A stretch of 64,000 bases of DNA. It comes from Polynucleobacter sp. AP-Nino-20-G2. GTDB lineage: Bacteria > Pseudomonadota > Gammaproteobacteria > Burkholderiales > Burkholderiaceae. The notes beneath the pieces were generated by a model. It was given only the letters and a program-made list of their open reading frames with translations. It made no database searches and was not told where the DNA came from. Position numbers and translations under genes: made by a program. The DNA lies in contig NZ_CP061313.1 in NCBI RefSeq assembly GCF_018688235.1, forward strand, positions 1,719,130 to 1,783,129. Direction: 5' to 3'. The number at the start of each line of letters is the position of its first letter. Positions within the stretch are counted from its first letter, which is position 1. Below, one piece after another: positions 55,160 through 63,152 of this stretch.

Positions 55160-55697
55160 TTAAATTTCTCAGCACAGATTCAGAAGTCTTAATATTCGCA
55201 TCTAGCTCAATCCTTGATGCCCTGGAGCTAGAAGAATTAAGCGCATCCGATGACTGCTTGATAACTAAATTTGCAACTTCATAAGCCCTCTTCTTTGCCC
55301 CCTCAAATTTTTGTGCATTCCCTAATTCTCGATAATTTGCGGCAAGCCAATAATGGCAAACTGGACTCATGTAATAAACGCTTATGCATTGTTCTGCAGC
55401 CTTAAGACTTGCTTTGTAATCCCCTAATTTAAAATCTGCAATAACAATATCCGTGCGAATTTCATTTTCAAATTTTTTTGTATATAAGCCTTTACACTCA
55501 ACTAACGCCTTATTAGCCTTCTGCTTCATCAATCTCCAGTCTCCTAGAGATATGGCGCCACTTCTCTCAGTCAGAGCGTTATTACATTCGTCTTGATTCG
55601 CATAAACATATGTCTGCGCTCCGACAACCCATGTCACTGAAAGCACAAAGAGTCTTATTAAATTAACTAATTTCATGCTTCTTGCTGCCTGTTTCAT
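55149..55697 (-). CDS. Predicted exported TPR-like protein
   Basis: The 182-residue protein has a hydrophobic N-terminal signal (LVNLIRLFVLSVTWVVGAQTYVYA) and then an all-helical region with alternating ANKALVECKGLY, IADFKLGDYKASLKAAEQCISVYYMS and LAANYRELGNAQKFEGAKKRAYEVA segments typical of tetratricopeptide or Sel1-like repeats. Four cysteines are in the mature part. The start at 55697 overlaps the stop of the upstream gene as ATGA, favouring it over the ATG at 55676. It is likely periplasmic and a binding partner for another protein; the partner is unknown. Confidence 0.68.
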   Translation of the reverse strand: MKQAARSMKLVNLIRLFVLSVTWVVGAQTYVYANQDECNNALTERSGAISLGDWRLMKQKANKALVECKGLYTKKFENEIRTDIVIADFKLGDYKASLKAAEQCISVYYMSPVCHYWLAANYRELGNAQKFEGAKKRAYEVANLVIKQSSDALNSSSSRASRIELDANIKTSESVLRNLNDL

Positions 55698-56014
55698 AGC
55701 GAAATCCCTTTCAATGGACTTTTAGGTAAGTTTTCAACGCTAACATGGCCAACTACGTGCCCTGCTTTCATTTTCTTTAAGGCACTTTCTTCAATTATCG
55801 AAATACGCATTTTTAAAGGTATAGCTACGCAACGATTAGCCCAGACTGCCTTTTTAAGGTCTAAATCGGTTTCGACAAGAAATACATCCCTTAGACAAGT
55901 AGAGCAGTATTTAACCCCCGCTGGGTAGTTTTCTAGCGATTCAAGACTCTCCCATGTCTTTGAGCACTTATATTTAAACTCGCAATTCCTGATTTGTGGC
56001 TCTTCTAGCGGCAT
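55694..56014 (-). CDS. Small Cys-rich protein, possible zinc-binding domain
   Basis: From the ATG at 56014, with an AAGGAG ribosome site, the protein has 106 residues; the frame extends to 56083 but the extra part is unsupported. Cys11, Cys17, Cys37 and Cys40 (CEFKYKC and YCSTC), with Cys62, could bind a metal. The pattern KYKCSKTWESLE...VKYCSTCLRDVFLVE...RCVAIPL resembles a widespread small family that I have seen without a function. No signal peptide is present, unlike the two genes that follow. It heads the element's three-gene operon. Confidence 0.68.
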   Translation of the reverse strand: MPLEEPQIRNCEFKYKCSKTWESLESLENYPAGVKYCSTCLRDVFLVETDLDLKKAVWANRCVAIPLKMRISIIEESALKKMKAGHVVGHVSVENLPKSPLKGISL

Positions 56015-56083
56015 ACCCAGCTCCTTTTTTAAACCCTCCCTAATAGCTATAGCAAAAAAAGGGCGCAAAAAGCAAGTGCCCAA

Positions 56084-56293
56084 AAAATAAATTTTGAACG
56101 AGCAGATTTAAGTACATAGGTTGGATTAGGTTCCATCTGCAGAATTCTTGGGGGTGGGGTCAAATGCAGCACATTCGGATATTTATACAAGGGGTAGGGG
56201 TTGTTATTGTTTCCACTCCATATACGGATAGACCGCATCTCGTGCTAATCTTTGTCCAAATGTTGTCCAAATAAACCTAAGGATTTGGCCAAG
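56084..56293. other. Right-end non-coding region of the element
   Basis: About 210 bases separate the start of the cargo operon from the displaced moaC fragment. They must contain the cargo operon promoter on the minus strand, though no clear hexamers stand out, and the right pair of TTGTCCAAAT repeats. A GT-rich stretch (TTGGGGGTGGGG near 56149) is present. No gene is apparent. Confidence 0.4.
56252..56272. repeat. Right paired TTGTCCAAAT repeats (putative integrase arm sites)
   Basis: TTGTCCAAAT occurs at 56252-56261 and 56263-56272, with the same 11-base period and orientation as the left pair at 52960-52980. It lies about 90 bases inside the right core repeat. Confidence 0.6.
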
Positions 56294-56302
56294 ATTGAAG
56301 TT

Positions 56303-56451
56303 ACCGGCGTTGAGATGGAAGCCCTCACAGCAGTCCAGGTAGCACTCCTCACCATCTACGATATGGCCAAAGCTGTTGATAGGGGTATGGTGATGGGAGA
56401 TGTTCACCTTCTAGAGAAAAGTGGCGGAAAGTCTGGTGAATGGAAGGCTTA
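56303..56451 (+). pseudogene. moaC: Truncated moaC 3' fragment (element allele joined to the displaced chromosomal tail)
   Basis: Homology to resident moaC starts abruptly at 56303 ([12 protein letters not shown] in translation) and runs to the stop at 56449-56451, about 49 codons with no MoaC N-terminus. Over the first 60 bases it differs from resident moaC (52763-52822) at seven sites, all synonymous third positions; the next 86 bases are identical. It is not a functional gene. Bases up to the crossover come from the element; the end and the following hairpin are the original chromosomal moaC end. Confidence 0.88.
56363..56448 (+). repeat. attR: 86-bp direct repeat of moaC
   Basis: It is identical to 52823-52908 and in the same orientation. 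It ends at TGGAAGGC; beyond it the sequences diverge (TTAATAG here, GGGAGAG at the left). Confidence 0.9.
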
Positions 56452-56470
56452 ATAGAAGAACTGGACTATG

Positions 56471-56508
56471 TAAGCAATTAAGCCACCCGTGGGTGGCTTA
56501 ATTGCTTA
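56471..56508. terminator. Long perfect hairpin after the displaced moaC end
   Basis: TAAGCAATTAAGCCACCC (56471-56488) pairs perfectly with GGGTGGCTTAATTGCTTA (56491-56508) around GT. It lies 20 bases after the displaced moaC stop and 20 bases before the end of the convergent pilin gene. It was probably the terminator of the intact moaC. The T-rich tract is part of the stem rather than after it. Confidence 0.65.
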
Positions 56509-56527
56509 TGAGGTAGTGATAACTACG

Positions 56528-57031
56528 TTACTTCGTAATACGGCACTCTGAAGGCAGTAACTGAGGTAATAAATTTGTTTCAGTGGAGCGGCAAGACCAA
56601 CCACCAGCCCAAGTCGATCCCTCAGGTTTAGAGAGGTCGATTGGTTTTGGCAAATTGGCATCGGGATCATTAGTCGGAATTAGGTGCAGCGTATTTTTAT
56701 TCTCGGGCGCCACATTATTTTGGTAGTCAATTGCGATTGCTCCTGAGGGCGTAATCTCAATTAACTTCACGCTACGAGTAGGCACAAAGGTAAATGAGCC
56801 ATTAGTAGCCTCATCCATTGCGACAGTACCCTTGCTTGCAAAAGCTTCGGTTACCGCAAGCTTTGCACTAGAAGAAAGATTCATCCCCTCTACGATACGA
56901 CTACGTGCAATGTAATCCTGATACTGGGGCACAGCTACGGCAACTAAGATACCAATAATGGCGACCACCACCATCACCTCAATCAAGGTAAAACCGGACT
57001 CGTGCTGCTGATCTTGTGTAGACATATTCAT
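56528..57031 (-). CDS. pilA: Type IV pilin (PilA-like)
   Basis: The ATG at 57031 (AGGAG just upstream; the ATG at 57025 is also possible) gives 167 residues with a short leader, the prepilin cleavage site [30 protein letters not shown] with Glu5, and a C-terminal Cys pair (WSCRS and SECRI) forming the D-region loop. It is the major or a minor subunit of a type IV pilus and is exported and processed by PilD. A longer frame to 57136 would run through the terC terminator and is rejected. It is convergent with the displaced moaC end. Confidence 0.92.
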   Translation of the reverse strand: MNMSTQDQQHESGFTLIEVMVVVAIIGILVAVAVPQYQDYIARSRIVEGMNLSSSAKLAVTEAFASKGTVAMDEATNGSFTFVPTRSVKLIEITPSGAIAIDYQNNVAPENKNTLHLIPTNDPDANLPKPIDLSKPEGSTWAGGWSCRSTETNLLPQLLPSECRITK

Positions 57032-57100
57032 TGGCTCCTGAGGGTTAAATACCTCATCATCCAGTCTATACCCATCAAACTCAAGATGTCCAAATGTAAG

Positions 57101-57127
57101 AAAAGCCGGCTTTAGGGGCCGGCTTTT
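57101..57127 (-). terminator. Terminator of the terC gene
   Basis: AAAAGCCGGC (57101-57110) and GCCGGCTTTT (57118-57127) form a 10-bp stem with a 7-base loop; on the minus strand it ends in TTTT. It lies about 20 bases after the terC stop and upstream of the pilin gene. Confidence 0.82.
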
Positions 57128-57147
57128 CCGATTCATGCGATAGAAAA

Positions 57148-57855
57148 TTAATGCGCTTCTTTAGCCGCGTGCTTTTTCTTCATATAAGTACCAAGAAGAA
57201 TCACGACCGCCACACCAATCACTTCAAAGGCTAACTTGGCATCACCAAGAGCAGCTTGAATGCTATCTTTGATAGCGGGATCTTCAACCAACATACCGCC
57301 AGCCAACAAGCCTAATAAACCCGCACCCAAAGTAATGATGATTGGAAAGCGTTCCATTACCTTCAGCAACATAGCACTTCCGAAAATGATCAATGGGATA
57401 GACATACCAAGACCAACAATCAAGAGCAAGAGACGGGTCTCTTCAGGCCCCTTTTGAGCGGCAGCGGCAACGGCTAATACGTTATCCAAACTCATTACCA
57501 AATCAGCAATCAAGATCGTACGAATAGCAGCCCAAATACTAGACTCAGCCTTCATATCCTCTTCACCATCACTATCCGCCAGTAACTGAACACCGATATA
57601 CACGAGTAGGATCGCGCCAACGATTTTCAAGTAAGGAAGGGTAAGTAACGCAACCGCAGTAATGGTGAGAATGATACGCAACACAATGGCAGCGGCACTA
57701 CCCCAAAAAATGGCTTTCTTTTGCTGATGAGGAGGCAAGTTACGTGACGCCAGTGCAATCACAACTGCGTTATCACCAGACAACAAAATATTAGCAACGA
57801 TAATTGAGAGTAGCGCAGCCCAAAAAGTTGCGTCAGAAAATGCTGAAAAATCCAT
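57148..57855 (-). CDS. TerC family integral membrane protein
   Basis: The 235-residue protein has about seven membrane helices with the TerC signatures [27 protein letters not shown] and [22 protein letters not shown], each with a conserved Asp-Asn pair, and ends [10 protein letters not shown]. TerC/YkoY relatives are linked to metal ion efflux, in particular manganese, often at the time of protein export. I see no yybP-ykoY type riboswitch upstream. It is bordered by terminators on both sides and so probably a single-gene unit. Confidence 0.92.
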   Translation of the reverse strand: MDFSAFSDATFWAALLSIIVANILLSGDNAVVIALASRNLPPHQQKKAIFWGSAAAIVLRIILTITAVALLTLPYLKIVGAILLVYIGVQLLADSDGEEDMKAESSIWAAIRTILIADLVMSLDNVLAVAAAAQKGPEETRLLLLIVGLGMSIPLIIFGSAMLLKVMERFPIIITLGAGLLGLLAGGMLVEDPAIKDSIQAALGDAKLAFEVIGVAVVILLGTYMKKKHAAKEAH

Positions 57856-57904
57856 AAAGTCTCCGTGCTTTTATATGTTTTAGTTTTAACTACTAGGCAT
57901 AACT

Positions 57905-57936
57905 AAAAGCATGCCGACGAATCGGCATGCTTTTTT
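57905..57936 (-). terminator. Terminator of sucCD
   Basis: AAAAGCATGCCGA (57905-57917) pairs with TCGGCATGCTTTT (57922-57934) around CGAA. It directly abuts the sucD stop (57938) and precedes terC on the same strand. T-runs are present in both directions (six on the plus strand, four on the minus). Confidence 0.85.
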
Positions 57937-57937
57937 A

Positions 57938-58831
57938 TTACAACATGGCTTTGAGTAAAGCAGCCATTTCTGAAGGGTTTCTTGTTACTTTGAAGCCACA
58001 CTCTTCCATTACGGCAAGCTTGGCATCAGCAGTATCGGCACCACCAGAAATCAATGCGCCAGCGTGGCCCATACGTTTTCCAGGGGGCGCTGTAACACCA
58101 GCGATAAATCCAACTACTGGCTTCTTCATATTCTCTTTGCACCAGCGTGCTGCTTCAGCCTCATCTGGTCCGCCGATTTCACCAATCATGATCACTGCAT
58201 CAGTATCTGGATCTTCGTTAAACATTCTCATCACATCAATATGCTTGAGACCGTTGATTGGGTCGCCACCAATACCAACCGCCGTGGATTGACCTAGACC
58301 AATTGCTGTCAATTGACCAACCGCTTCATAAGTCAATGTACCGGAACGGCTCACAACACCAATACGGCCCTTCTTATGAATATGGCCAGGCATGATGCCG
58401 ATTTTGATTTCGTCTGGAGTAATAATTCCAGGGCAATTTGGGCCAAGCAATAAAGTCTTCTTACCGCCAGCGGCTTCTTTTGCATGCATCTTATTGCGCA
58501 CTTCCAACATATCCTTGACTGGAATGCCTTCAGTAATGCAAATGACGAAGTCAAGGTCGGCTTCAACAGCTTCCCAAATTGCAGCTGCCGCACCAGGAGG
58601 CGGAACATAAATTACAGAGGTAGTTGCGCCAGTTTGTTGAGCAGCCTCTTTAACAGTTCCATAAATTGGAATGTTGAAAATTGACTCGCCTGCTTTTTTA
58701 GGATTTACACCAGCAACAAAACAGTTTTTACCGTTTGCGTATTCCTGGCACTTTTCAGTGTGGAATTGGCCAGTCTTACCAGTAATACCTTGAGTAATTA
58801 CTTTAGTATTTTTATTTACCAAAATAGACAT
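57938..58831 (-). CDS. sucD: Succinate-CoA ligase alpha subunit
   Basis: The 297-residue subunit binds CoA and carries the phosphohistidine. SILVNKNTKVITQGITGKTGQFHTEKC at the N-terminus, GPNCPGIITPDE, and MIGEIGGPDEAEAARW are family segments; the active His is in MGHAGALISGG. It works with SucC in the TCA cycle, making ATP or GTP from succinyl-CoA. It starts 15 bases after the sucC stop in one operon. Confidence 0.97.
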   Translation of the reverse strand: MSILVNKNTKVITQGITGKTGQFHTEKCQEYANGKNCFVAGVNPKKAGESIFNIPIYGTVKEAAQQTGATTSVIYVPPPGAAAAIWEAVEADLDFVICITEGIPVKDMLEVRNKMHAKEAAGGKKTLLLGPNCPGIITPDEIKIGIMPGHIHKKGRIGVVSRSGTLTYEAVGQLTAIGLGQSTAVGIGGDPINGLKHIDVMRMFNEDPDTDAVIMIGEIGGPDEAEAARWCKENMKKPVVGFIAGVTAPPGKRMGHAGALISGGADTADAKLAVMEECGFKVTRNPSEMAALLKAML

Positions 58832-58846
58832 ATTGAAGTTCCTTGA

Positions 58847-60016
58847 TTATTTGTTTTTCGCAACAGCAGCAACTACCTTAGTAGCAGCTTCTGCCATTGA
58901 ATCGGCGCTAATGATTGGCAAACCAGAGTCCGCAAGAATCTTCTTGCCCAGCTCCTCATTGGTACCCTTCATGCGCACAACCAAAGGTACAGTCAAATTC
59001 ACCGCTTTACATGCTGTAACTACGCCATCAGCAATCACGTCGCAACGCATAATGCCGCCGAAAATATTGACCAAAATTGCTTCAACACTCTTGTTCTTGA
59101 GCATGATCTTGAACGCTTCTGTGACTTTCTCAGCTGTTGCACCACCACCAACATCCAAGAAGTTTGCTGGCTCACCACCGAACAACTTAATAGTGTCCAT
59201 AGTCGCCATTGCTAAGCCCGCACCATTCACCAAGCAACCAATGTTGCCATCTAGTGAAATGTAGGCCAAATCAAACTTAGAAGCTTCAATCTCAGCTGCA
59301 TCTTCTTCATCGATATCGCGATATGCAACGATTTCTGGATGACGATACAAAGCGTTTGGATCGAAGTTGAATTTAGCGTCAAGCGCCTTAATCTTGCCGT
59401 TGCCTTCGAGAATCAATGGGTTGATTTCAACCAATGAAGCATCGGTTTCCCAATAAGTTTTGTACAAGTTCTTGAATACATCACGCGCCATTGGAATAGA
59501 AGCATCAGGAACGCCAATGCCCTTAGCGATGATGTCGCAATCCGCATCTGTCAAACCAATCAATGGATCAACAAACACTTTAATAATTTTTTCAGGATGT
59601 GACTCAGCCACTTCCTCAATGTCCATGCCACCTTCGCTGGAAGCCATGATCACATTTTTCTGTGTACCACGATCAGTAACGATACTGAAATAGTACTCCT
59701 TCTTGATATCAGCGCCATCTTCGATCAAAAGACGATTTACCTTCTGGCCCTCTGGACCAGTTTGGTGCGTCTTGAGTTGCATACCCAAGATTTCAGAAGC
59801 GTATTTTTTCACCTCGTCCATGCTCTTAGCCAATTTCACGCCGCCACCTTTACCGCGACCACCCGCATGAATTTGGGCCTTTACAACCCATACTGGGCCG
59901 CCCAATTTTTCGGCAGCTTTAATTGCCTCATCAACACTAAATGCAGGAATGCCATTTGGAACTGGCACATTAAATTGGCGTAGTAATTCTTTGCCTTGGT
60001 ACTCGTGAATTTTCAT
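58847..60016 (-). CDS. sucC: Succinate-CoA ligase beta subunit
   Basis: This 389-residue ATP-grasp subunit begins [22 protein letters not shown] and has [47 protein letters not shown] (approximate bounds) and [18 protein letters not shown]. It binds the nucleotide. It is first in the sucCD operon. The 189 bases upstream up to recX hold its promoter but no hairpin or operator I can name. Confidence 0.97.
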   Translation of the reverse strand: MKIHEYQGKELLRQFNVPVPNGIPAFSVDEAIKAAEKLGGPVWVVKAQIHAGGRGKGGGVKLAKSMDEVKKYASEILGMQLKTHQTGPEGQKVNRLLIEDGADIKKEYYFSIVTDRGTQKNVIMASSEGGMDIEEVAESHPEKIIKVFVDPLIGLTDADCDIIAKGIGVPDASIPMARDVFKNLYKTYWETDASLVEINPLILEGNGKIKALDAKFNFDPNALYRHPEIVAYRDIDEEDAAEIEASKFDLAYISLDGNIGCLVNGAGLAMATMDTIKLFGGEPANFLDVGGGATAEKVTEAFKIMLKNKSVEAILVNIFGGIMRCDVIADGVVTACKAVNLTVPLVVRMKGTNEELGKKILADSGLPIISADSMAEAATKVVAAVAKNK

Positions 60017-60205
60017 TATTACTCCCGAAACGGTATCTTTTTTAGCAAGCGATGAGGATTAGTAAAACCGATTTCGCCTTTAATTCATACCTACCCAATA
60101 ATTAACTTAATTATGCTAATTTGAATAAATGCGAAGGGCTTGACCGACCTCATAAGTCTATCATGCTGCAATGCCGCATTCAGGCATTTTGGCTCCGTAC
60201 TTGCC

Positions 60206-60742
60206 CTAGTCAGAGCGACCGGCTACCACCTTGGATACCACCTCAGCGCTAAAACCCTTTGAGGCCAAAAAACGATACTGACGAGCCCGTTCCTTTTGCT
60301 CCTGAGCCACGCTACCAAACTTACGCAGCCAAAGCTCATGAGCCCTCTGGTACTCAGTCTCCTTGAGGGTTCTAAGTAAATGCGCTGTTTTTAGGCTATC
60401 TACTCCCGCCTGTTGAAGTTCATCTTGGATTTTTCGTGTTCCAAATCGCTCGCTTCGGCGTCGTACTAATGCCTCTGCAAAGCGTTGATCAGACAGCCAG
60501 CCACGCGCCTCAAAATCATCCAATACCTCTTCAATCTGAATGGCCAGGGATTTGCCAGGAATAGTGGATTCAGAATCCGACTGAGGCTCTACCAATTTCA
60601 AGCTTCTCGCGACAGCCTCCTCCAGCTTTACACCCAAATCCTTGCGGCTGTACTCACGCATCGATAAAAGGCGCAAAGCCCGAGCTTTGAGACTCGGGCT
60701 TTGTTTCTTACTTTTTCTTGTTTCGCTACTTAGCTCTGACAT
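60206..60742 (-). CDS. recX: Regulatory protein RecX
   Basis: The ATG at 60742 gives 178 residues and starts 7 bases after recA; the longer frame would overlap recA. The three-helix repeats of RecX are visible: LKARALRLLSMREYSRKDLGVKL, LDDFEARGWLSDQRFAEALVRRRSERFG and RARQYRFLASKGFSAEVVSKVV. RecX binds RecA filaments and limits their growth. A strong hairpin inside its 5' coding part (60674-60703) may lower its expression relative to recA. Confidence 0.92.
   Translation of the reverse strand: MSELSSETRKSKKQSPSLKARALRLLSMREYSRKDLGVKLEEAVARSLKLVEPQSDSESTIPGKSLAIQIEEVLDDFEARGWLSDQRFAEALVRRRSERFGTRKIQDELQQAGVDSLKTAHLLRTLKETEYQRAHELWLRKFGSVAQEQKERARQYRFLASKGFSAEVVSKVVAGRSD
60674..60703 (-). promoter_or_regulatory. 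Strong hairpin inside the 5' coding region of recX
   Basis: CAAAGCCCGAG (60674-60684) and CTCGGGCTTTG (60693-60703) form an 11-bp perfect GC-rich stem with an 8-base loop. On the transcribed minus strand it is followed by GCGCCTTTTATC. It lies about 13-23 codons into recX and so could act as an attenuator or partial terminator between recA and recX. Confidence 0.6.
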
Positions 60743-60749
60743 CAAACTA

Positions 60750-61838
60750 TTACGCTTCCTCTTCTTCGCTGACAACATCGCTCACGACAGCTGTTCCAGC
60801 CTTCACGCCCAACTTCTCACGAATCTTCGCTTCAATGTCTTGGGCAATGGCTGGATTCTCTTTCAAGAACTCACGCACATTATCTTTACCCTGACCAATG
60901 CGATCACCGTTATAGCTATACCAAGAGCCAGACTTCTCAACGATATCGGCCTCTACACCCATATCGATAATCTCACCTTCTCTTGAGATTCCGGCGCCGT
61001 ACATGATGTCAAAAATGGCTTCACGGAATGGCGGAGAAACCTTGTTCTTCACCACTTTGACGCGAGTCTCGTTACCAACCACTTCATCACCCTTCTTGAT
61101 GCTACCAATACGGCGAATATCCAAGCGCATAGAAGCATAGAACTTAAGCGCGTTACCACCAGTAGTAGTTTCAGGGGAGCCAAACATCACACCAATCTTC
61201 ATACGAATCTGGTTAATGAAAATTACCGTGGTATTGGTGCGCTTAATAGCGCCAGTGAGCTTACGCAAAGCCTGGCTCATCAAGCGGGCTTGCAGGCCTG
61301 GCAAAGAATCGCCCATATCACCTTCGATCTCTGCGCGTGGCACCAAGGCCGCTACAGAGTCAATCACGATCAAATCAATAGAGCCCGAACGAACTAAAGC
61401 ATCGGCAATTTCTAAGGCTTGCTCGCCAGTATCCGGCTGTGAGATCAGCAGATTATTCACATCCACCCCAAGGCGTGAAGCGTACTGAACATCTAAGGCG
61501 TGCTCCGCATCAATAAATGCGCAAGTTCCGCCAATCTTTTGCATCTCTGCGATCGCATGCAAAGTCAAAGTGGTTTTACCTGATGACTCTGGGCCGTAAA
61601 TCTCAATCACGCGCCCACGTGCTAAACCACCCACTCCCAAAGCAATATCTAAGCCCAGCGAACCACTGGATACCACCTGAATATCTTGATGAATCTCTGC
61701 ATCGCCCAATCTCATGATTGAGCCCTTACCAAATTGCTTCTCAATTTGCGCCAAGGCTGCAGTTAGTGCCTTTTGCTTGTCTCCGCTCATGCCGTCAAAT
61801 TCTGATGAGGCTGATTTTTTCTTATCATCCAAGGCCAT
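60750..61838 (-). CDS. recA: Recombinase RecA
   Basis: The 362-residue protein has Walker [11 protein letters not shown], the [15 protein letters not shown] segment, [20 protein letters not shown] (Walker B) and the [42 protein letters not shown] core, seen in parts, with the acidic tail DVVSEEEEA. It performs strand exchange and triggers LexA self-cleavage. A perfect SOS box lies about 75 bases upstream. recX follows after 7 bases. Confidence 0.98.
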   Translation of the reverse strand: MALDDKKKSASSEFDGMSGDKQKALTAALAQIEKQFGKGSIMRLGDAEIHQDIQVVSSGSLGLDIALGVGGLARGRVIEIYGPESSGKTTLTLHAIAEMQKIGGTCAFIDAEHALDVQYASRLGVDVNNLLISQPDTGEQALEIADALVRSGSIDLIVIDSVAALVPRAEIEGDMGDSLPGLQARLMSQALRKLTGAIKRTNTTVIFINQIRMKIGVMFGSPETTTGGNALKFYASMRLDIRRIGSIKKGDEVVGNETRVKVVKNKVSPPFREAIFDIMYGAGISREGEIIDMGVEADIVEKSGSWYSYNGDRIGQGKDNVREFLKENPAIAQDIEAKIREKLGVKAGTAVVSDVVSEEEEA

Positions 61839-61910
61839 TTTTTAATTCCTTTTCGCTATGTATTGGGCTTTTTCCCGAAGTTTCTGTATTTTTTAACAAC
61901 TTAGAAGTTA

Positions 61911-61926
61911 CTGTATATAAAAACAG
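61911..61926 (-). promoter_or_regulatory. LexA (SOS) box of recA
   Basis: CTGTATATAAAAACAG fits the CTGT-N8-ACAG consensus exactly. On the minus strand it overlaps a possible promoter with TTGCAA around 61935 and TACAGT or TATACA as -10 box, so LexA would block RNA polymerase. The site lies just past the 3' end of the DUF2878 gene. Confidence 0.93.
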
Positions 61927-61954
61927 TAGTATTTGCAAGAAACTTTTTAAGGGT

Positions 61955-62497
61955 TTATGGCTGATTTTTGGATAGGCTTGATCCTGCAAGAAGTCGATCC
62001 CAATAAAAGAACAGGGGAATGGCTGCGCCCCAAGCCAGTCCAAGCAAAATAAGACCTCCGACCTGTCCATTCACTCCCCAAGCCCCTGCACCCATCCTGA
62101 TCCCAGCCTCATAAGACATAGGGCCAGCAATCGCCCCAAGCACAGCACCCAAAACCGGCCTATCTCGCAACCAAGCTAAAGAACTATTCATGGTGCTAGC
62201 GACCAATGCCCAAAGCGCCCACATCCAAAATGGAGAAAGATAAGCGCTTGGCCAGGCACCCTGAAAACTCAGAAATCCCAAATTAGCAATAAGTGTGTCA
62301 GCACTCACTCCATATATAACTGAGATGATAATGAGCCTTAAGTCGGAAATACGACGGGAAGAGCGCCAGATATAAAAAGCAATATAGAGCAAAGTGCCAA
62401 TGACGGGCCAAAACACCTGCTGATTCGCCGCACCCATGACGCAGGCAAACCAACCCAGCTGGAAAAAGACAAAGTTCCAAAATTTAGCCATGCTCAT
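61955..62497 (-). CDS. DUF2878 family membrane protein
   Basis: The start at 62497 or 62491 gives about 180 residues with five or six membrane helices; KFWNFVFFQLGWFACVMGAANQ at the N-terminus and SPFWMWALWALVASTMNSSLAWL, then GAIAGPMSYEAGIRMG in the middle are the DUF2878 pattern I know. The function is unknown. The ribosome site region coincides with the T-run of the tRNA terminator upstream. The gene lies between tRNA-Met and recA, all on the minus strand, but recA has its own SOS promoter. Confidence 0.87.
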   Translation of the reverse strand: MSMAKFWNFVFFQLGWFACVMGAANQQVFWPVIGTLLYIAFYIWRSSRRISDLRLIIISVIYGVSADTLIANLGFLSFQGAWPSAYLSPFWMWALWALVASTMNSSLAWLRDRPVLGAVLGAIAGPMSYEAGIRMGAGAWGVNGQVGGLILLGLAWGAAIPLFFYWDRLLAGSSLSKNQP

Positions 62498-62506
62498 ACC
62501 TAAGAA

Positions 62507-62536
62507 AAAGGCCACTGCCGGTGGGCAATGGCCTTT
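62507..62536 (-). terminator. Terminator of tRNA-Met
   Basis: AAAGGCCA-C-TGCC (62507-62519) pairs with GGCA-A-TGGCCTTT (62524-62536); on the minus strand it ends in a T-run (62509 down to 62505). It lies 5 bases after the tRNA 3' end. Confidence 0.85.
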
Positions 62537-62541
62537 AGATT

Positions 62542-62618
62542 TGGTGGCGAATCAGGGATTTGAACCCCGGACCTGCGGATTATGATTCCGTCGCTCTAAC
62601 CAGCTGAGCTAATTCGCC
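62542..62618 (-). tRNA. tRNA-Met (anticodon CAT)
   Basis: On the minus strand the 77 bases fold as a full cloverleaf: acceptor GGCGAAT/ATTCGCC, D-arm GCTC/GAGC, anticodon loop ATCATAA with CAT, T-arm with GGTTCGAATCCC, and an encoded CCA end. A 5-bp anticodon stem has one A-C mismatch at its base. Elongator Met is more likely than Ile2 (lysidine-modified CAT), but this is a judgement from general likeness. Confidence 0.9.
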
Positions 62619-62695
62619 GAACTCGTTATTGTAAATGATCAGAAGTGTTCTGTCTAAATCAAAGGGGATGGGGGGCTTCAGCAAGGGCGGAGCCT

Positions 62696-63106
62696 TTACT
62701 TAATTTGGAAGGTGTTCACAGCCTCATCGCGGTTATAGCGCACAAAAACCTCGATTTTCTTCGCCAAAAAGAGCTTTTTCAGGACTTCATCCTTGTTCTC
62801 AAAAATAATCGCGGTTTGCTCAGGGTAGTGAGAAAAGGGGTCGCTCATCACCTCAATTGGCTGTCCATCTACTTTAATGAGCCTAATAGTGCGCTTATAA
62901 AGACGATCTGGTTGAATAAAGATCAGGCGCTTAATGTACTTATCCAAAACCAGCTTCTGACCCTGATCGTTGGTCTTGTAGTAATAAACCAATTCATCCT
63001 TACCATTGGTCGTAACATCGCGCTCCTCATCCCACTTTGCAAAGGTGGCCTGACTAGCAAGCGCACAAAGAAAAATTGCTGCCACTATCCTATACAGATG
63101 CATCAT
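62696..63106 (-). CDS. Predicted exported protein of unknown function
   Basis: The 136-residue protein has a signal peptide (HLYRIVAAIFLCALASQATFA) and a beta-rich mature part with YYYKTNDQGQKLVLDKYIKRLIF and YRRT-like basic stretches. I do not recognise a family. It is divergent from the MOSC gene (46 bases between starts) and follows a 77-base gap after tRNA-Met. It is presumably periplasmic or surface-bound. Confidence 0.75.
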   Translation of the reverse strand: MMHLYRIVAAIFLCALASQATFAKWDEERDVTTNGKDELVYYYKTNDQGQKLVLDKYIKRLIFIQPDRLYKRTIRLIKVDGQPIEVMSDPFSHYPEQTAIIFENKDEVLKKLFLAKKIEVFVRYNRDEAVNTFQIK

Positions 63107-63152
63107 TTACTTTCTAAGTTTGATCAATTCATCTTATCAGTCATCCGAGTCC

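Larger units (their letters stand above)
52823..56448. mobile_element. Integrative element of about 3.5 kb in the moaC 3' end
   Basis: The element is bounded by the 86-bp moaC repeats; one repeat plus the interior is 3,540 bases. A tyrosine recombinase gene lies just inside the left end. Paired TTGTCCAAAT repeats sit inside both ends. It carries four further genes on the minus strand and a repeat-rich non-coding stretch, and it is more AT-rich by eye than its surroundings. There is no recognisable replication, conjugation or capsid gene, so it is either a minimal island, a satellite that needs a helper, or a decayed larger element. Confidence 0.87.

Noticed and set aside
56252..56452. A 66-codon frame that reads into the moaC fragment
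   Set aside because: It begins within the TTGTCCAAAT repeats and continues into a truncated MoaC tail without the N-terminal two thirds; it is a junction product, not a gene.
57032..57136. An N-terminal extension of the pilin gene
   Set aside because: It would code through the terC terminator hairpin, and the prepilin leader plus ribosome site clearly place the start at 57031 or 57025.
60743..60778. A recX start overlapping recA
   Set aside because: The extra residues encode only a basic stretch from the recA 3' end; the ATG at 60742 fits the usual gap and family N-terminus.
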